DNA from: Gaiellasilicea sp963784895
Lineage (GTDB): Bacteria > Actinomycetota > Thermoleophilia > Gaiellales > Gaiellaceae
Length of the DNA stretch: 64,000 nucleotides
Reading direction: 5' to 3'
NCBI GenBank assembly: GCA_963784895.1
Contig: CAWATM010000007.1
Span: forward strand, 1-64,000
The translations under genes and the position numbers were made by a program. The number at the start of each line of letters is the position of its first letter. Position 1 is the first letter of the stretch. Shown here one piece after another: positions 40,667-48,629 of the stretch. The notes below the pieces were generated by a model. That model had not been told where the DNA came from and searched no databases. It saw only the letters and a program-made list of their open reading frames with translations.

Positions 40667-41878
40667 CTAGATCGGAATCGCCGTCGCGGCCGCCACCGGC
40701 TCCTCCCGGTGCCGGAGCGCGATCGCGGCGAACGCGAGCGCCGACGCGGTCATGCCGATCGCGATGGCCGCGAAGACTCGCTCGACGCCCCACGGCTCGA
40801 GCAGCTGTCCGGCGACGAGGAAGCCGGCCGGCGCCGAGAGCGTGCTCAGCGAGATCAGGGCGGTCATCATCTTCGGCCGCAGGTCGACCGGCGTCCGCGC
40901 CGTGATCACGCCGATGACCGGGCCGTTCACGAGCGGCGTGAACAGCGTCGCCGTGAAGAGCGCGGCCATCACGCCCCATGCCGGCAGGTCGAGCGGGAGC
41001 AGCCAGAGCGGCAGGGTCAGCGCGACGATGCCGAGCGCGGCCAGCCGGAGGGGCGGGAAGCGCTTGACGACGACAACCGCGGCGATGCTGCCGATCACGG
41101 CACCCGCGCCCATCGCGGTGAAGAAGAGGCCGGCGATCTTCGAATCGCCCGAGAACTCGTCGAAGGCGTAGAACGGCAGCGTCGCCGACAGCCCTGCACC
41201 GAGGAAGTTGAGCACCACCACGGTGCCGCCGAGCGGTCCCAGCAGCTTGTCGCGGAGCAGGAACTGGATCCCCGCGAGGACGCCGTGCGTCGCGCGCTGG
41301 CCGAGCCGCTTCGTCTTCGGCACGAATCCGGCGAGAAGGAGGAAGGCGACGGCGTAGGTGACCGCGTCGACGTAGAGCACGTTCGGTGCGCCGAGGATCG
41401 GGATCAGGATGCCGGCGAGCGCCGGCCCCGCGAGGGCGGCGAAGGCAGTGCCGCCCTCGATGACGCTGTTCGCCTGGGCAATCGTCGTCTCGTCCTCGCC
41501 GACGAGCTCGGGCAAGATCACCCGCTGAGCTGCGAAGTACGGCGCCATGAAGCAGCCGAGCCCGAAGACGAGCGCGAGCAGGAGCGGGAAGCTGAGTGCA
41601 TCGGCCGCATGCAAGAGCGGCAGCGCCGCGAGCAACGGGACTCTGGCCGCGTCGCAGACGAGCATGGTCGTCCGCGCGCCCAGCCGCTCCACGACCATCC
41701 CGCTCGGGATCCCGAGGAGCGCCATCGGCGCGATCTCCGCCGCGAGGACGAGCGTCATCTTCGACGGCGACCCGGTCGTGACGAGCACGAACCACGGCAG
41801 CGCCAGGTAGGTCATCCGGGAGCCGAGGATGGAGACGATCTCGGCGGAGACGAGTGCGACGAGTGGCGTCTTCTTCAC
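40667..41878 (-). CDS. MFS efflux transporter
   Basis: 403 residues, twelve hydrophobic segments. Begins KKTPLVALVSAEIVSILGSRMTYLALPWFVL; the loop GMVVERLGARTTMLVCDAARV carries the MFS motif A pattern; VPKTKRLGQRATHGVLAGIQFLLRDKLL marks the macrolide-efflux-type (MFS_3) subgroup. GTG at 41878 chosen because TATTAT lies 7 bp upstream; a GTG two codons earlier is possible. Divergent from a TetR gene, which likely controls it. Probably drug or metabolite export. Confidence 0.88.
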   Translation of the reverse strand: MKKTPLVALVSAEIVSILGSRMTYLALPWFVLVTTGSPSKMTLVLAAEIAPMALLGIPSGMVVERLGARTTMLVCDAARVPLLAALPLLHAADALSFPLLLALVFGLGCFMAPYFAAQRVILPELVGEDETTIAQANSVIEGGTAFAALAGPALAGILIPILGAPNVLYVDAVTYAVAFLLLAGFVPKTKRLGQRATHGVLAGIQFLLRDKLLGPLGGTVVVLNFLGAGLSATLPFYAFDEFSGDSKIAGLFFTAMGAGAVIGSIAAVVVVKRFPPLRLAALGIVALTLPLWLLPLDLPAWGVMAALFTATLFTPLVNGPVIGVITARTPVDLRPKMMTALISLSTLSAPAGFLVAGQLLEPWGVERVFAAIAIGMTASALAFAAIALRHREEPVAAATAIPI

Positions 41879-41885
41879 GGCCACG

Positions 41886-41916
41886 ATAATAGTACGACTG
41901 TACGTTTTTGTAAAGT
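41886..41916. promoter_or_regulatory. Divergent MFS/TetR promoters with GTAC-N4-GTAC operator
   Basis: Minus -10 TATTAT (41891-41886) is 7 bp from the MFS GTG. Plus -10 TAAAGT (41911-41916) is 6 bp from the tetR ATG. Between them lies GTAC-GACT-GTAC (41892-41903), an inverted repeat well placed for TetR to shut both promoters. Confidence 0.55.
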
Positions 41917-41922
41917 GGGCCG

Positions 41923-42474
41923 ATGCCGAAGGTGACGGAGGAGCACAAGGAGGCCCGCCGCGAGCAGATCCTCGCCGGCGCGCAGCGCGCGTTCGCGCGG
42001 CACGGCTACGAGGGGGCGACGGTCGCGCGGCTCGAGGAGGAGACCGGCCTCTCCCGCGGCGCCATCTTCAACTACTACGAGAGCAAGGAGGCGCTCTTCG
42101 TCGAGCTCGTGCGCCGGTCGTCCGACCGCTTCGTCGAGATCTGGCTCGGGCAGGGCTACCGGGCGCTGCTCGAAGCGGTGCTCGAGGAGGATCCCGCGTG
42201 GCTCTCCGTGCAGGTGGAGGCCGCCCGGCGCGTCCGCACTGACGAGCACTTCCGAGCGCAGATCTCGCGGCTCGAGAACGACGCCGAGGGTAAGCGCGAG
42301 GCGAGGCACGCGCGGCTGCGGAACGTCACCCGCGGCGATGTCCCGATCCAGGTCGTCGTCCAGTTCCTCGGCATGCTCGCGAACGGCGTCGCCTTCGCAC
42401 GGGTCACGGACGACGAGATGCCTGACCTCGACCAGCTGATGACGCTGATCGAGACCGGGGTGGCGCCGCGATAG
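41923..42474 (+). CDS. TetR/AcrR family regulator
   Basis: 183 residues. N-terminal HTH: RREQILAGAQRAFARHGYEGATVARLEEETGLSRGAIFNYYESKEALFVEL. The C-terminal ligand domain is all helical and resembles the AcnR-like subgroup (DPAWLSVQVEAARRVRTDEHFRAQI, RGDVPIQVVVQFLGMLANG). Leaderless ATG. Most likely local repressor of the divergent MFS gene and of itself; ligand unknown. Confidence 0.9.
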   Translation: MPKVTEEHKEARREQILAGAQRAFARHGYEGATVARLEEETGLSRGAIFNYYESKEALFVELVRRSSDRFVEIWLGQGYRALLEAVLEEDPAWLSVQVEAARRVRTDEHFRAQISRLENDAEGKREARHARLRNVTRGDVPIQVVVQFLGMLANGVAFARVTDDEMPDLDQLMTLIETGVAPR

Positions 42475-42538
42475 GAGGGTTGGGCGGGATGGCGCTCAGC
42501 GCGGCCCCCGGCGGCACAGCCGCTGTGTCCAACCCTCC
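42474..42538. terminator. Long bidirectional hairpin between convergent genes
   Basis: GGAGGGTTGG (42474-42483) pairs with CCAACCCTCC (42529-42538); the interior holds smaller stems such as ACAGC/GCTGT. It starts at the last base of the tetR stop and ends 4 bp before the transglycosylase stop, so it can end both transcripts. Confidence 0.6.
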
Positions 42539-42541
42539 GGC

Positions 42542-43084
42542 CTAGAGCCCGAGCTCGTCGGCGTACGCGTGCGCGTACACCTCTTTCAGCTCCTGCACCC
42601 GCTCGACGTAGTGGCGTGTCTCGTCGAACTGGATCCCGACGCCCTGCTCGCGCCAGCGGTCGACGTTCGCCTGGCCGGCGTTGTAGGCGGCGAGCGCGAG
42701 CTCCTCGTCCTCGTACTTGTCGAGCAGGTGGCGCAAATACCACGAGCCGTAGCGGACGTTCAGCTCCGGGTTGTGCAGATCCTCCGGCGTCCAGCTGTCG
42801 CCGCCCGTGCGGTCGGCGATCCCTTGGCCCGTCGACGGCAGCAGCTGCATCAGCCCGACGGCGCCGGAGGCGGAGACGGCGTCGGCGTCGAACTTCGACT
42901 CCTGGTAGATGACGGCGGCCACGAGCTGCGGGTCGAGGCTGTAGTTCTCCGCGTGCCCGACCACGATCTGCTCGTACCGGAGCGGGTAGCGCAGCCGCTC
43001 GTACCAGCGCGGCTCCGTCTCCAGTACGTAGACGGCGAACGCGGCGGCGACGATGCCGACGAGGCTGATCGAGCCGAGCTTCAC
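42542..43084 (-). CDS. Lytic transglycosylase (SLT domain)
   Basis: 180 residues with an N-terminal membrane anchor (SISLVGIVAAAFAVYVL). SLT core: LDPQLVAAVIYQESKFD with catalytic Glu62, SASGAVGLMQLLPSTGQGI, NPELNVRYGSWYLRHLL and LALAAYNAG. Cleaves peptidoglycan glycan strands at the outer face of the membrane. ATG overlaps the coaE stop, so it is the third gene of rpsA-coaE-slt. Confidence 0.93.
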   Translation of the reverse strand: MKLGSISLVGIVAAAFAVYVLETEPRWYERLRYPLRYEQIVVGHAENYSLDPQLVAAVIYQESKFDADAVSASGAVGLMQLLPSTGQGIADRTGGDSWTPEDLHNPELNVRYGSWYLRHLLDKYEDEELALAAYNAGQANVDRWREQGVGIQFDETRHYVERVQELKEVYAHAYADELGL

Positions 43085-43668
43085 TTCGTCAGCTCCGCCA
43101 TGACGCCGGCGACCCAGGCGTCGAGCTCGTCGAGCGTGCCCGTGTTGACGTAGGCGAAGTCGGCGCTCTTCACCTTCTCCTTGTCAGGCAGCAACCGCTG
43201 GTCACGGTCGTCGCGCGTGACGCGACGCCGCTGCTCGCGGAGCTTGGCCGGCGCCGTGATCACGACCACCTTGTCGAAGCGCTTGTCTCCCCCGGTCTCG
43301 TAGAGGAGCGGCACCTCGGTGACCGCGACCTTGGGTGGATGCGGGAGCTCGGCCAGCTGCTCTCGCCAGCGCAGGTACTCGGCCGTGACGAGCGGGTGGA
43401 GGAGCTGCTCGAGGAAGTCGAGCTTCGCGCGGTCGCCGAAGACGATCGCGCCGACCCGCTTCCGGTCGATGACACCGTCCTCGCCGAGAACGCCCTCGCC
43501 GAGCTCGCGCACGATCGCCGCCCTGACGTCCGGATCGCTGCGGAGGAGGTGATGAACGATCTCGTCGCTCGAGACCGTGGCGGCACCGGCCTTCTGGAAT
43601 GCGTAGAGCGCCTCGCTCTTGCCGGCTCCGATCCCGCCGGTGATCGCAACCGCGACCGGGCGCGGCAA
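43081..43668 (-). CDS. coaE: Dephospho-CoA kinase
   Basis: 195 residues. Last step of CoA synthesis; fits with panB/panC elsewhere in the window. P-loop AITGGIGAGKSEAL at about 9-20, SSDEIVHHLL, VFGDRAKLDFLEQLLHPLV, VTEVPLLYETGGDKRFDKVVVI. TTG start at 43668, one base after the rpsA stop. The frame is open further upstream inside rpsA, which is a shadow. Confidence 0.93.
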   Translation of the reverse strand: MPRPVAVAITGGIGAGKSEALYAFQKAGAATVSSDEIVHHLLRSDPDVRAAIVRELGEGVLGEDGVIDRKRVGAIVFGDRAKLDFLEQLLHPLVTAEYLRWREQLAELPHPPKVAVTEVPLLYETGGDKRFDKVVVITAPAKLREQRRRVTRDDRDQRLLPDKEKVKSADFAYVNTGTLDELDAWVAGVMAELTK

Positions 43669-43669
43669 C

Positions 43670-45130
43670 TTACGCTGCGTCGGGAGTCTCGGGCTCGTCG
43701 CCCGTTGCTGCATCCGTCTCGGCCGTCGGCTCGTCGACCGGCACGTCTCCCGCGGCGGCCTCGGCGTCGGCGGTCGTCTCGGCCTCGAGCTCGACCTCCG
43801 CCGCGGCGTCCGACTCGGGCGCCGGCGTGTCCTCGAGCTCCACCTCGGCAACCGGCTCGTCTGCTTCGGCGACCGGCTCCTCGGCGGCTTCGGCAACCGG
43901 CTCCTCGACGGCTTCGGCTTCCTCGACCGCGCCGGCCGGGAAGACGTCCTCGGAGAGGTTCAGGTTCGGCGTCAGGTGCACGGACTCGCCGCCGTCGGCG
44001 CGCGGGAGGGGCTCCTGGCCTTCCTCGACCCGCTTCAGCGAGAGCGAGAGGCGGCGCCGCTCGGCGTCGACCTCGAGGATCAGCACGTTGACCGCGTCGC
44101 CCTGCGAGACGACCTCGCGCGGGTTCTCGACGTGGTGCTGCGCCAGCTCGGAGATGTGCACGAGCCCCTCGACACCGGGCAGGATCTCGACGAACGCGCC
44201 GAACGTGACCACCTTCGTGACGCGGCCCTCGACGACGTCGTTCTCGGAGTAGCTCTCGAGCACCTGCTGCCACGGATCCGATTGCGTCTGCTTGAGCCCG
44301 AGCGAGATCCGCTGGCGGTCGCGGTCGATGTCGAGCACCTTGACCTTGACCTCCTGGCCGATCTCGAGCACCTCGGAGGGGTGGTTGACGTGGCTCCACG
44401 AGAGCTCGGAGATGTGGATCAGGCCGTCCATCCCGTTCAGGTCGACGAAGGCGCCGAAGTCGACGATGTTCGAGATCGTCCCGTCGACGATGTCGCCCGG
44501 GTTGAGCCGATCGAGAATCTGCTGGCGCTGGTCCTTGCGCTCGTCCTCGAGGACGGCGCGGCGCGAGAGGACGACGTTGTTGCGCGACCGGTTCAGCTCG
44601 ATCACCTTGCAGCGAAGCTCGGTCGCCATGAACTCGTCGAGGTCCTGGACACGGCGGATGTCGACGAGCGACGCCGGCAGGAAGCCGCGAACGCCGAGGT
44701 CCAGGATGAGGCCGCCCTTGACGACCTCGATCACGCGGCCGACGACGGGCTCACCCGACTCGGCGGCGGCCTCGATCCTCTTCCAGGCCAACTCGAAGCG
44801 CGCGCGCTTCTTCGAGAGGATCAGGCGACCCTCTGCGTCCTCCTTCGTGAGCACGAGCGCGTCGATCTCCTCACCGACCGAGACCTCGTCGGCGGGGTTG
44901 ACCGAGCGGCGAATCGAGAGCTCGGCGACCGGGATCACACCCTCGGACTTGTAGCCGATGTCGACGAGCACCTCGTCCTTGTCGACGCGGACGACCGTTC
45001 CGTGCACGACCTCGCCCTCGTTGATCGTCGGGAACGTCGACTCGTAGTCGGGGATCAGCTCGCCGTCAGGCCCGGTGACCCAGACGCCTTCTTCGGCTGC
45101 GATCGGCTTTTCCATCGTGTCGTTGGCCAT
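43670..45130 (-). CDS. rpsA: 30S ribosomal protein S1 with long acidic tail
   Basis: 486 residues from ATG 45130. Four S1 (OB-fold) domains: GEVVHGTVVRVDKDEVLVDIGYKSEG, GEPVVGRVIEVVKGGLILDLG, GDIVDGTISNIVDFGAFVDLNGMDGLIHISELSW, NDVVEGRVTKVVTFGAFVEILPGVEGLVHISEL. The last 110 residues are acidic and repetitive (EEPVAEA, DEPVAEV), probably disordered. Binds mRNA on the ribosome, which is notable beside so many leaderless genes. Confidence 0.95.
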   Translation of the reverse strand: MANDTMEKPIAAEEGVWVTGPDGELIPDYESTFPTINEGEVVHGTVVRVDKDEVLVDIGYKSEGVIPVAELSIRRSVNPADEVSVGEEIDALVLTKEDAEGRLILSKKRARFELAWKRIEAAAESGEPVVGRVIEVVKGGLILDLGVRGFLPASLVDIRRVQDLDEFMATELRCKVIELNRSRNNVVLSRRAVLEDERKDQRQQILDRLNPGDIVDGTISNIVDFGAFVDLNGMDGLIHISELSWSHVNHPSEVLEIGQEVKVKVLDIDRDRQRISLGLKQTQSDPWQQVLESYSENDVVEGRVTKVVTFGAFVEILPGVEGLVHISELAQHHVENPREVVSQGDAVNVLILEVDAERRRLSLSLKRVEEGQEPLPRADGGESVHLTPNLNLSEDVFPAGAVEEAEAVEEPVAEAAEEPVAEADEPVAEVELEDTPAPESDAAAEVELEAETTADAEAAAGDVPVDEPTAETDAATGDEPETPDAA

Positions 45131-45141
45131 GCGAGGTGCGG

Positions 45142-45147
45142 AGTATA
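45142..45147 (-). promoter_or_regulatory. rpsA -10 element
   Basis: TATACT on the minus strand, 11 bp before the ATG, near the TATAAT consensus. The leader would be only about 4-6 nt, with no SD. Confidence 0.55.
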
Positions 45148-45197
45148 GCCCGAAGTTCGCAGCCCCTAGAAACGCCAAGTAACAGTCTGTTACTTGG

Positions 45198-47789
45198 CTA
45201 GCTCTTGGCCTCGTTCCAGTCGTCGCCGTGGCCGACGTCGACCGCCAGCGGCGGGTCGAGCGGGTAGGCGTTGCACATCTCCCGGCGCACGAGCTCCTTG
45301 ATCGCGCTCGTCTCCGTCTCCGGCGCCTCGAGCAGGAGCTCGTCGTGCACCTGGAGCACGAGCCGGGCGCCTCTCCCCTCCTCGCGCAGCCGGTCGTGGA
45401 TCCGGATCATCGCCACCTTGATCACGTCGGCGGCGGTGCCCTGCATGACCGAGTTGACGGCCAGCCGCTCGCCGAGCGCACGCGTCTGCCGGTTGCGAAC
45501 GCGGATTTCCGGGACGGGCCGGCGGCGGCCGAGCAACGTCGTCACATAGCCGTCCCGCTCGGCCTGCTCGATCGTCCGCTGGATGAAGTCCTGCACGTGC
45601 GGGAAGCGCGCGAGATAGGTGTCGATGTACTCCTGCGCCTGCTCGCGCGGGATCTCGAGGTTCTCCGAGAGCCCGAAGGCGGAGATCCCGTAGATGATCC
45701 CGAAGTTGACCATCTTGGCGACGTTGCGCTCGTCCTTCGTCAGCGCCGCCGGCTCCTTGCCGAGCACCTCCGCCGCCGTCGCCGCGTGGATGTCCTCGTT
45801 GCGCGCGAACGCCTCGCGCAGGCGGGGCTCGCCGGAGACGTGCGCGAGGATCCGGAGCTCGACCTGGCTGTAGTCGGCCGAGATCAGCCGCGCACCCTGC
45901 TCGGCGACGAAGGCGGAGCGGATCTCGCGGCCGAGCTCCGTCCGGATCGGGATCGCCTGTAGGTTCGGGTTCGTCGTCGAGAGGCGGCCGGTCGAGGCCG
46001 CGGCCTGGTTGAAGGTCGTGTGCAGGCGGCCGTCGCGCTCGGAGATCAGCTGCGGCAGCGGGCCAAGGTAGGTGTTGACCAGCTTCGAGAGCTCGCGCCA
46101 CTCCTCGAGCACGCCGACGACCTCGTGCTCGCCGCGGATCGAGCGGAGCACGCGCGTGTCGGTCGAGTAGCCCGTCTTGCCCTTGCGGCCCGGCGTGAGG
46201 CCGAGCACCTCGAAGAGGATCCGCGCTACCTGCTGCGTCGAGCCGAGCATGAACTCCTCGCCCGCGAGCTCGTACGCCTTCGCCTCCAATTCCTCGAGCC
46301 GGTCGGCGAGGCGCGCCGTGATCTCGCCCATCCGGTAGGTGTCGATCTTGACGCCGGCGTCCTCCATCGACGCGAGCACCGCGGTGAGCGGCAGCTCGAT
46401 CTCGTCGTAGAGGCGCTCGGAGCCGCGCTCGACGACGCGCTCGCGCATCGGCCCGGCCAGGCGCCGTGCGGCCTCCGCACGCGTGATCAGGGAAGCTGTC
46501 TCCTCCTCCGTCGCGGGCTCCGGGATCACCTCGAGCCCGTACTCGCGCTGGAGGTCGTCGATCGCGTACTCGGACCGGCCGGGCTCGATCAGATAGGCCG
46601 CGATCAGCGTGTCGTCGGCGGGCCGCATCGTCAGCCGCGGCAGCGACTTGAAGTCGTGCGCGACCAGATCGGCGTCCCGGAGCCGGGCGGGCGAGCCCTC
46701 GTCCCAGGGGCCGACGACAACGCCGTCCTCCCGCGCGAGCGCGAAGCGGCCGTCGGCGACCGCGAGCCCGGCGCGGCCGCGCACCTGTGGCAGCTCACCC
46801 TCGCGCCACGGGACGACGGTGCCGGCGACCGCCACCGGCACGGCCGCCGGGATCGCGTCCTCGAGGTCGTCGATCCGGTTCAGCAGCCCGCGAAACTCGT
46901 AGCGGCGGAACATCTCGCGCAGCTGCGAGCGGTCGGGCGGCTCGAGCACGATCTGCGACGGGTCGAAGTCGAGGTCGAGGTCGCGGCGCATCGTCGCGAG
47001 CTCCTTCGAGGTCCGCGCCTGATCGGCGAACTCGGTGATGTTCTTGCGCCGGGCCGGGGAGAGCTCCTCGGCGTGAGCGATCACCTCCTCGAGCGAGCCG
47101 TACTGCGCGACCAGCTGGCTGGCCGTCTTGTCGCCGATCCCGGGGACACCGGGAATGTTGTCGGAGGAGTCGCCCTTGAGCCCGATGAAGTCCGGCACCT
47201 GATCCGGCCGGATCCCGTAGCGGAGCTCGACGCGCTCCGGCGTGTAGACGTTGACGTCGGCGACCCCACGCGGGGTCATCATCAGGACGACGTTGGGCGA
47301 GGTCAGCTGGAAGGCGTCTCGGTCGGTGGAGACGACCGTCGTCTTCACGCCCGCCTCGTCGGCGCGGGTCGCGAGCGTCGCGATCACGTCGTCCGCCTCC
47401 CAGCCCTCGAATTCGAGGTTGCGATAGCCGAACGCCTCCACGATCGGCCGGAAGTGCGGGAACTGCTCGCGCAGCAGGTCGGGCATCGGCCGGCGCCCCT
47501 GCTTGTAGACGAGGTCGGCCGCCTCGGCGACCGCGTGACGCTGGGTCGGGCTCGAGTCCCACGCGACGGCGACGCCCTTCGGCCGATAGTCGGAGAGCAG
47601 CTTGAAGAGCATGTTTGCGAAGCCGAGCAGGGCGTTCGTGGGGAAGCCGTCGCTCGTCGCGAGCTCCTCCGGGAGCGCGAAGAAGGCGCGGTAGGCGAGG
47701 TTGTTGCCGTCGACGAGGAAGAGCTCCGAGTCGCGTGCCGGGCCGTCGTCGAGCTGCAGTTCCTGTCCTGTCAGCGTCTTCGGGGACAT
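45198..47789 (-). CDS. polA: DNA polymerase I
   Basis: 863 residues from ATG 47789. 5'-nuclease domain (LFLVDGNNLAYRAFFALPEE, STDRDAFQL, GLKGDSSDNIPGVPGIGDKTA). The middle 3'-5' exonuclease domain lacks the DxE motif (VADGRFALAREDG), so proofreading is probably absent. Polymerase motifs: A in SADYSQVELRILAH, O-helix RNVAKMVNFGIIYGIS, C in LVLQVHDELLLEAP. Fills gaps in repair and Okazaki processing. Leaderless promoter; the open frame beyond 47789 is a shadow of the divergent gene. Confidence 0.96.
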   Translation of the reverse strand: MSPKTLTGQELQLDDGPARDSELFLVDGNNLAYRAFFALPEELATSDGFPTNALLGFANMLFKLLSDYRPKGVAVAWDSSPTQRHAVAEAADLVYKQGRRPMPDLLREQFPHFRPIVEAFGYRNLEFEGWEADDVIATLATRADEAGVKTTVVSTDRDAFQLTSPNVVLMMTPRGVADVNVYTPERVELRYGIRPDQVPDFIGLKGDSSDNIPGVPGIGDKTASQLVAQYGSLEEVIAHAEELSPARRKNITEFADQARTSKELATMRRDLDLDFDPSQIVLEPPDRSQLREMFRRYEFRGLLNRIDDLEDAIPAAVPVAVAGTVVPWREGELPQVRGRAGLAVADGRFALAREDGVVVGPWDEGSPARLRDADLVAHDFKSLPRLTMRPADDTLIAAYLIEPGRSEYAIDDLQREYGLEVIPEPATEEETASLITRAEAARRLAGPMRERVVERGSERLYDEIELPLTAVLASMEDAGVKIDTYRMGEITARLADRLEELEAKAYELAGEEFMLGSTQQVARILFEVLGLTPGRKGKTGYSTDTRVLRSIRGEHEVVGVLEEWRELSKLVNTYLGPLPQLISERDGRLHTTFNQAAASTGRLSTTNPNLQAIPIRTELGREIRSAFVAEQGARLISADYSQVELRILAHVSGEPRLREAFARNEDIHAATAAEVLGKEPAALTKDERNVAKMVNFGIIYGISAFGLSENLEIPREQAQEYIDTYLARFPHVQDFIQRTIEQAERDGYVTTLLGRRRPVPEIRVRNRQTRALGERLAVNSVMQGTAADVIKVAMIRIHDRLREEGRGARLVLQVHDELLLEAPETETSAIKELVRREMCNAYPLDPPLAVDVGHGDDWNEAKS

Positions 47790-47796
47790 CGTGTCG

Positions 47797-47802
47797 AGTG
47801 TA
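47797..47802 (-). promoter_or_regulatory. Leaderless promoter -10 of polA
   Basis: TACACT on the minus strand, 7 bp before the ATG; identical in sequence and spacing to the udg promoter. Plus-strand TATCGT (47805-47810) is a candidate -10 for the divergent gene. Confidence 0.6.
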
Positions 47803-47819
47803 GGTATCGTCGCGCGGTC

Positions 47820-48629
47820 GTGGAGATCGTGCCGCTCACCGAGGGAGAGAAGAGCGGCGCGGAGGCGTTGCGCGACGGCGAGCGCGTCGCGCACCTCATC
47901 GGTTTGCTCGGCGAGGCGCCGTCGCGGGGAAGGCACGCCTGGGTCGGTCTCGCCGACCTCTCGCTCGCGGCCGGCGAGGCGCCGCACTTGCTGGCGGAGG
48001 TCTACGCGGCGGCCGGCGCCCCGTGGGTCGCGGCCGGCTACCTCACGCATCTCGTCGAGGTACCCGCGGCGGGGCCGCTGCCGCAGCTCTTCTTCACGCT
48101 CGGCTTCGGCCAGGAGCAGGTGCACGCGTCGGCGCCCGTCCGAGCCGAGGAGCCGGCGGCGCCCGAGCGAGCGACGATCCGGCGGGCCGGGCCTGCCGAC
48201 ATCGAGCTCCTCCTGGATGTCGTCGGGGCGATCGGCGAGCACCAGGTCGGGCCGCCCATCTGGTCGGGTCTGCCAGTACCGGCGCGGGAAGACATGCGGG
48301 GCGACTGGGTCGAGTTCCTCGAGGACGAGACCGCCGTGATCCTCGTCGCCGAGCGCGACGGCGCGGCGCTCGGCTATGCCGCCTTCTATTCCGCCGAGCA
48401 GCCGGGAGTCGCACACCTTCCCGTAGCGGGGACGCGCGCGGACGTGCGCGGAGCGGGCCTCGGCGTGGCGCTCGTCGAGCACGCTCTCCACGAGGCGCAC
48501 CGCGCCGGCTTCGAAACGGTCGAGCTCGACTGGCGCTCGACGAACCTGCTCGCCGCGCGCTTCTGGCCGAGCCGCGGTTTCACGCCGACGCATCTCCGCT
48601 TGCGCCGGGACGTCCAGCCGACTGCCTGA
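47820..48629 (+). CDS. Tandem GNAT acetyltransferase
   Basis: 269 residues from GTG 47820. The N-terminal half (RHAWVGLADLSLAAGEAPHLLAEVY, GYLTHLVEVPA, LGFGQEQVHA) looks like a worn GNAT domain without a clear acetyl-CoA loop. The C-terminal half is a full one: ATIRRAGPADIELLLD, VAGTRADVRGAGLGVALVEHALHEAHRAGFETVELDWRSTNLLAARFW. Substrate unknown. Divergent from polA with 30 bp between starts; the next gene overlaps its stop (TGATG). Confidence 0.85.
   Translation: MEIVPLTEGEKSGAEALRDGERVAHLIGLLGEAPSRGRHAWVGLADLSLAAGEAPHLLAEVYAAAGAPWVAAGYLTHLVEVPAAGPLPQLFFTLGFGQEQVHASAPVRAEEPAAPERATIRRAGPADIELLLDVVGAIGEHQVGPPIWSGLPVPAREDMRGDWVEFLEDETAVILVAERDGAALGYAAFYSAEQPGVAHLPVAGTRADVRGAGLGVALVEHALHEAHRAGFETVELDWRSTNLLAARFWPSRGFTPTHLRLRRDVQPTA

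Noticed and set aside
43720..43960. Acidic repeat at the rpsA 3' end as a separate gene or repeat element
   Set aside because: It is in frame with S1 and acidic disordered S1 tails are common in actinobacteria.
47790..48593. Apparent N-terminal extension of DNA polymerase I
   Set aside because: Shadow of the divergent GNAT gene; PolA's conserved N-terminus and a promoter fix the start at 47789.
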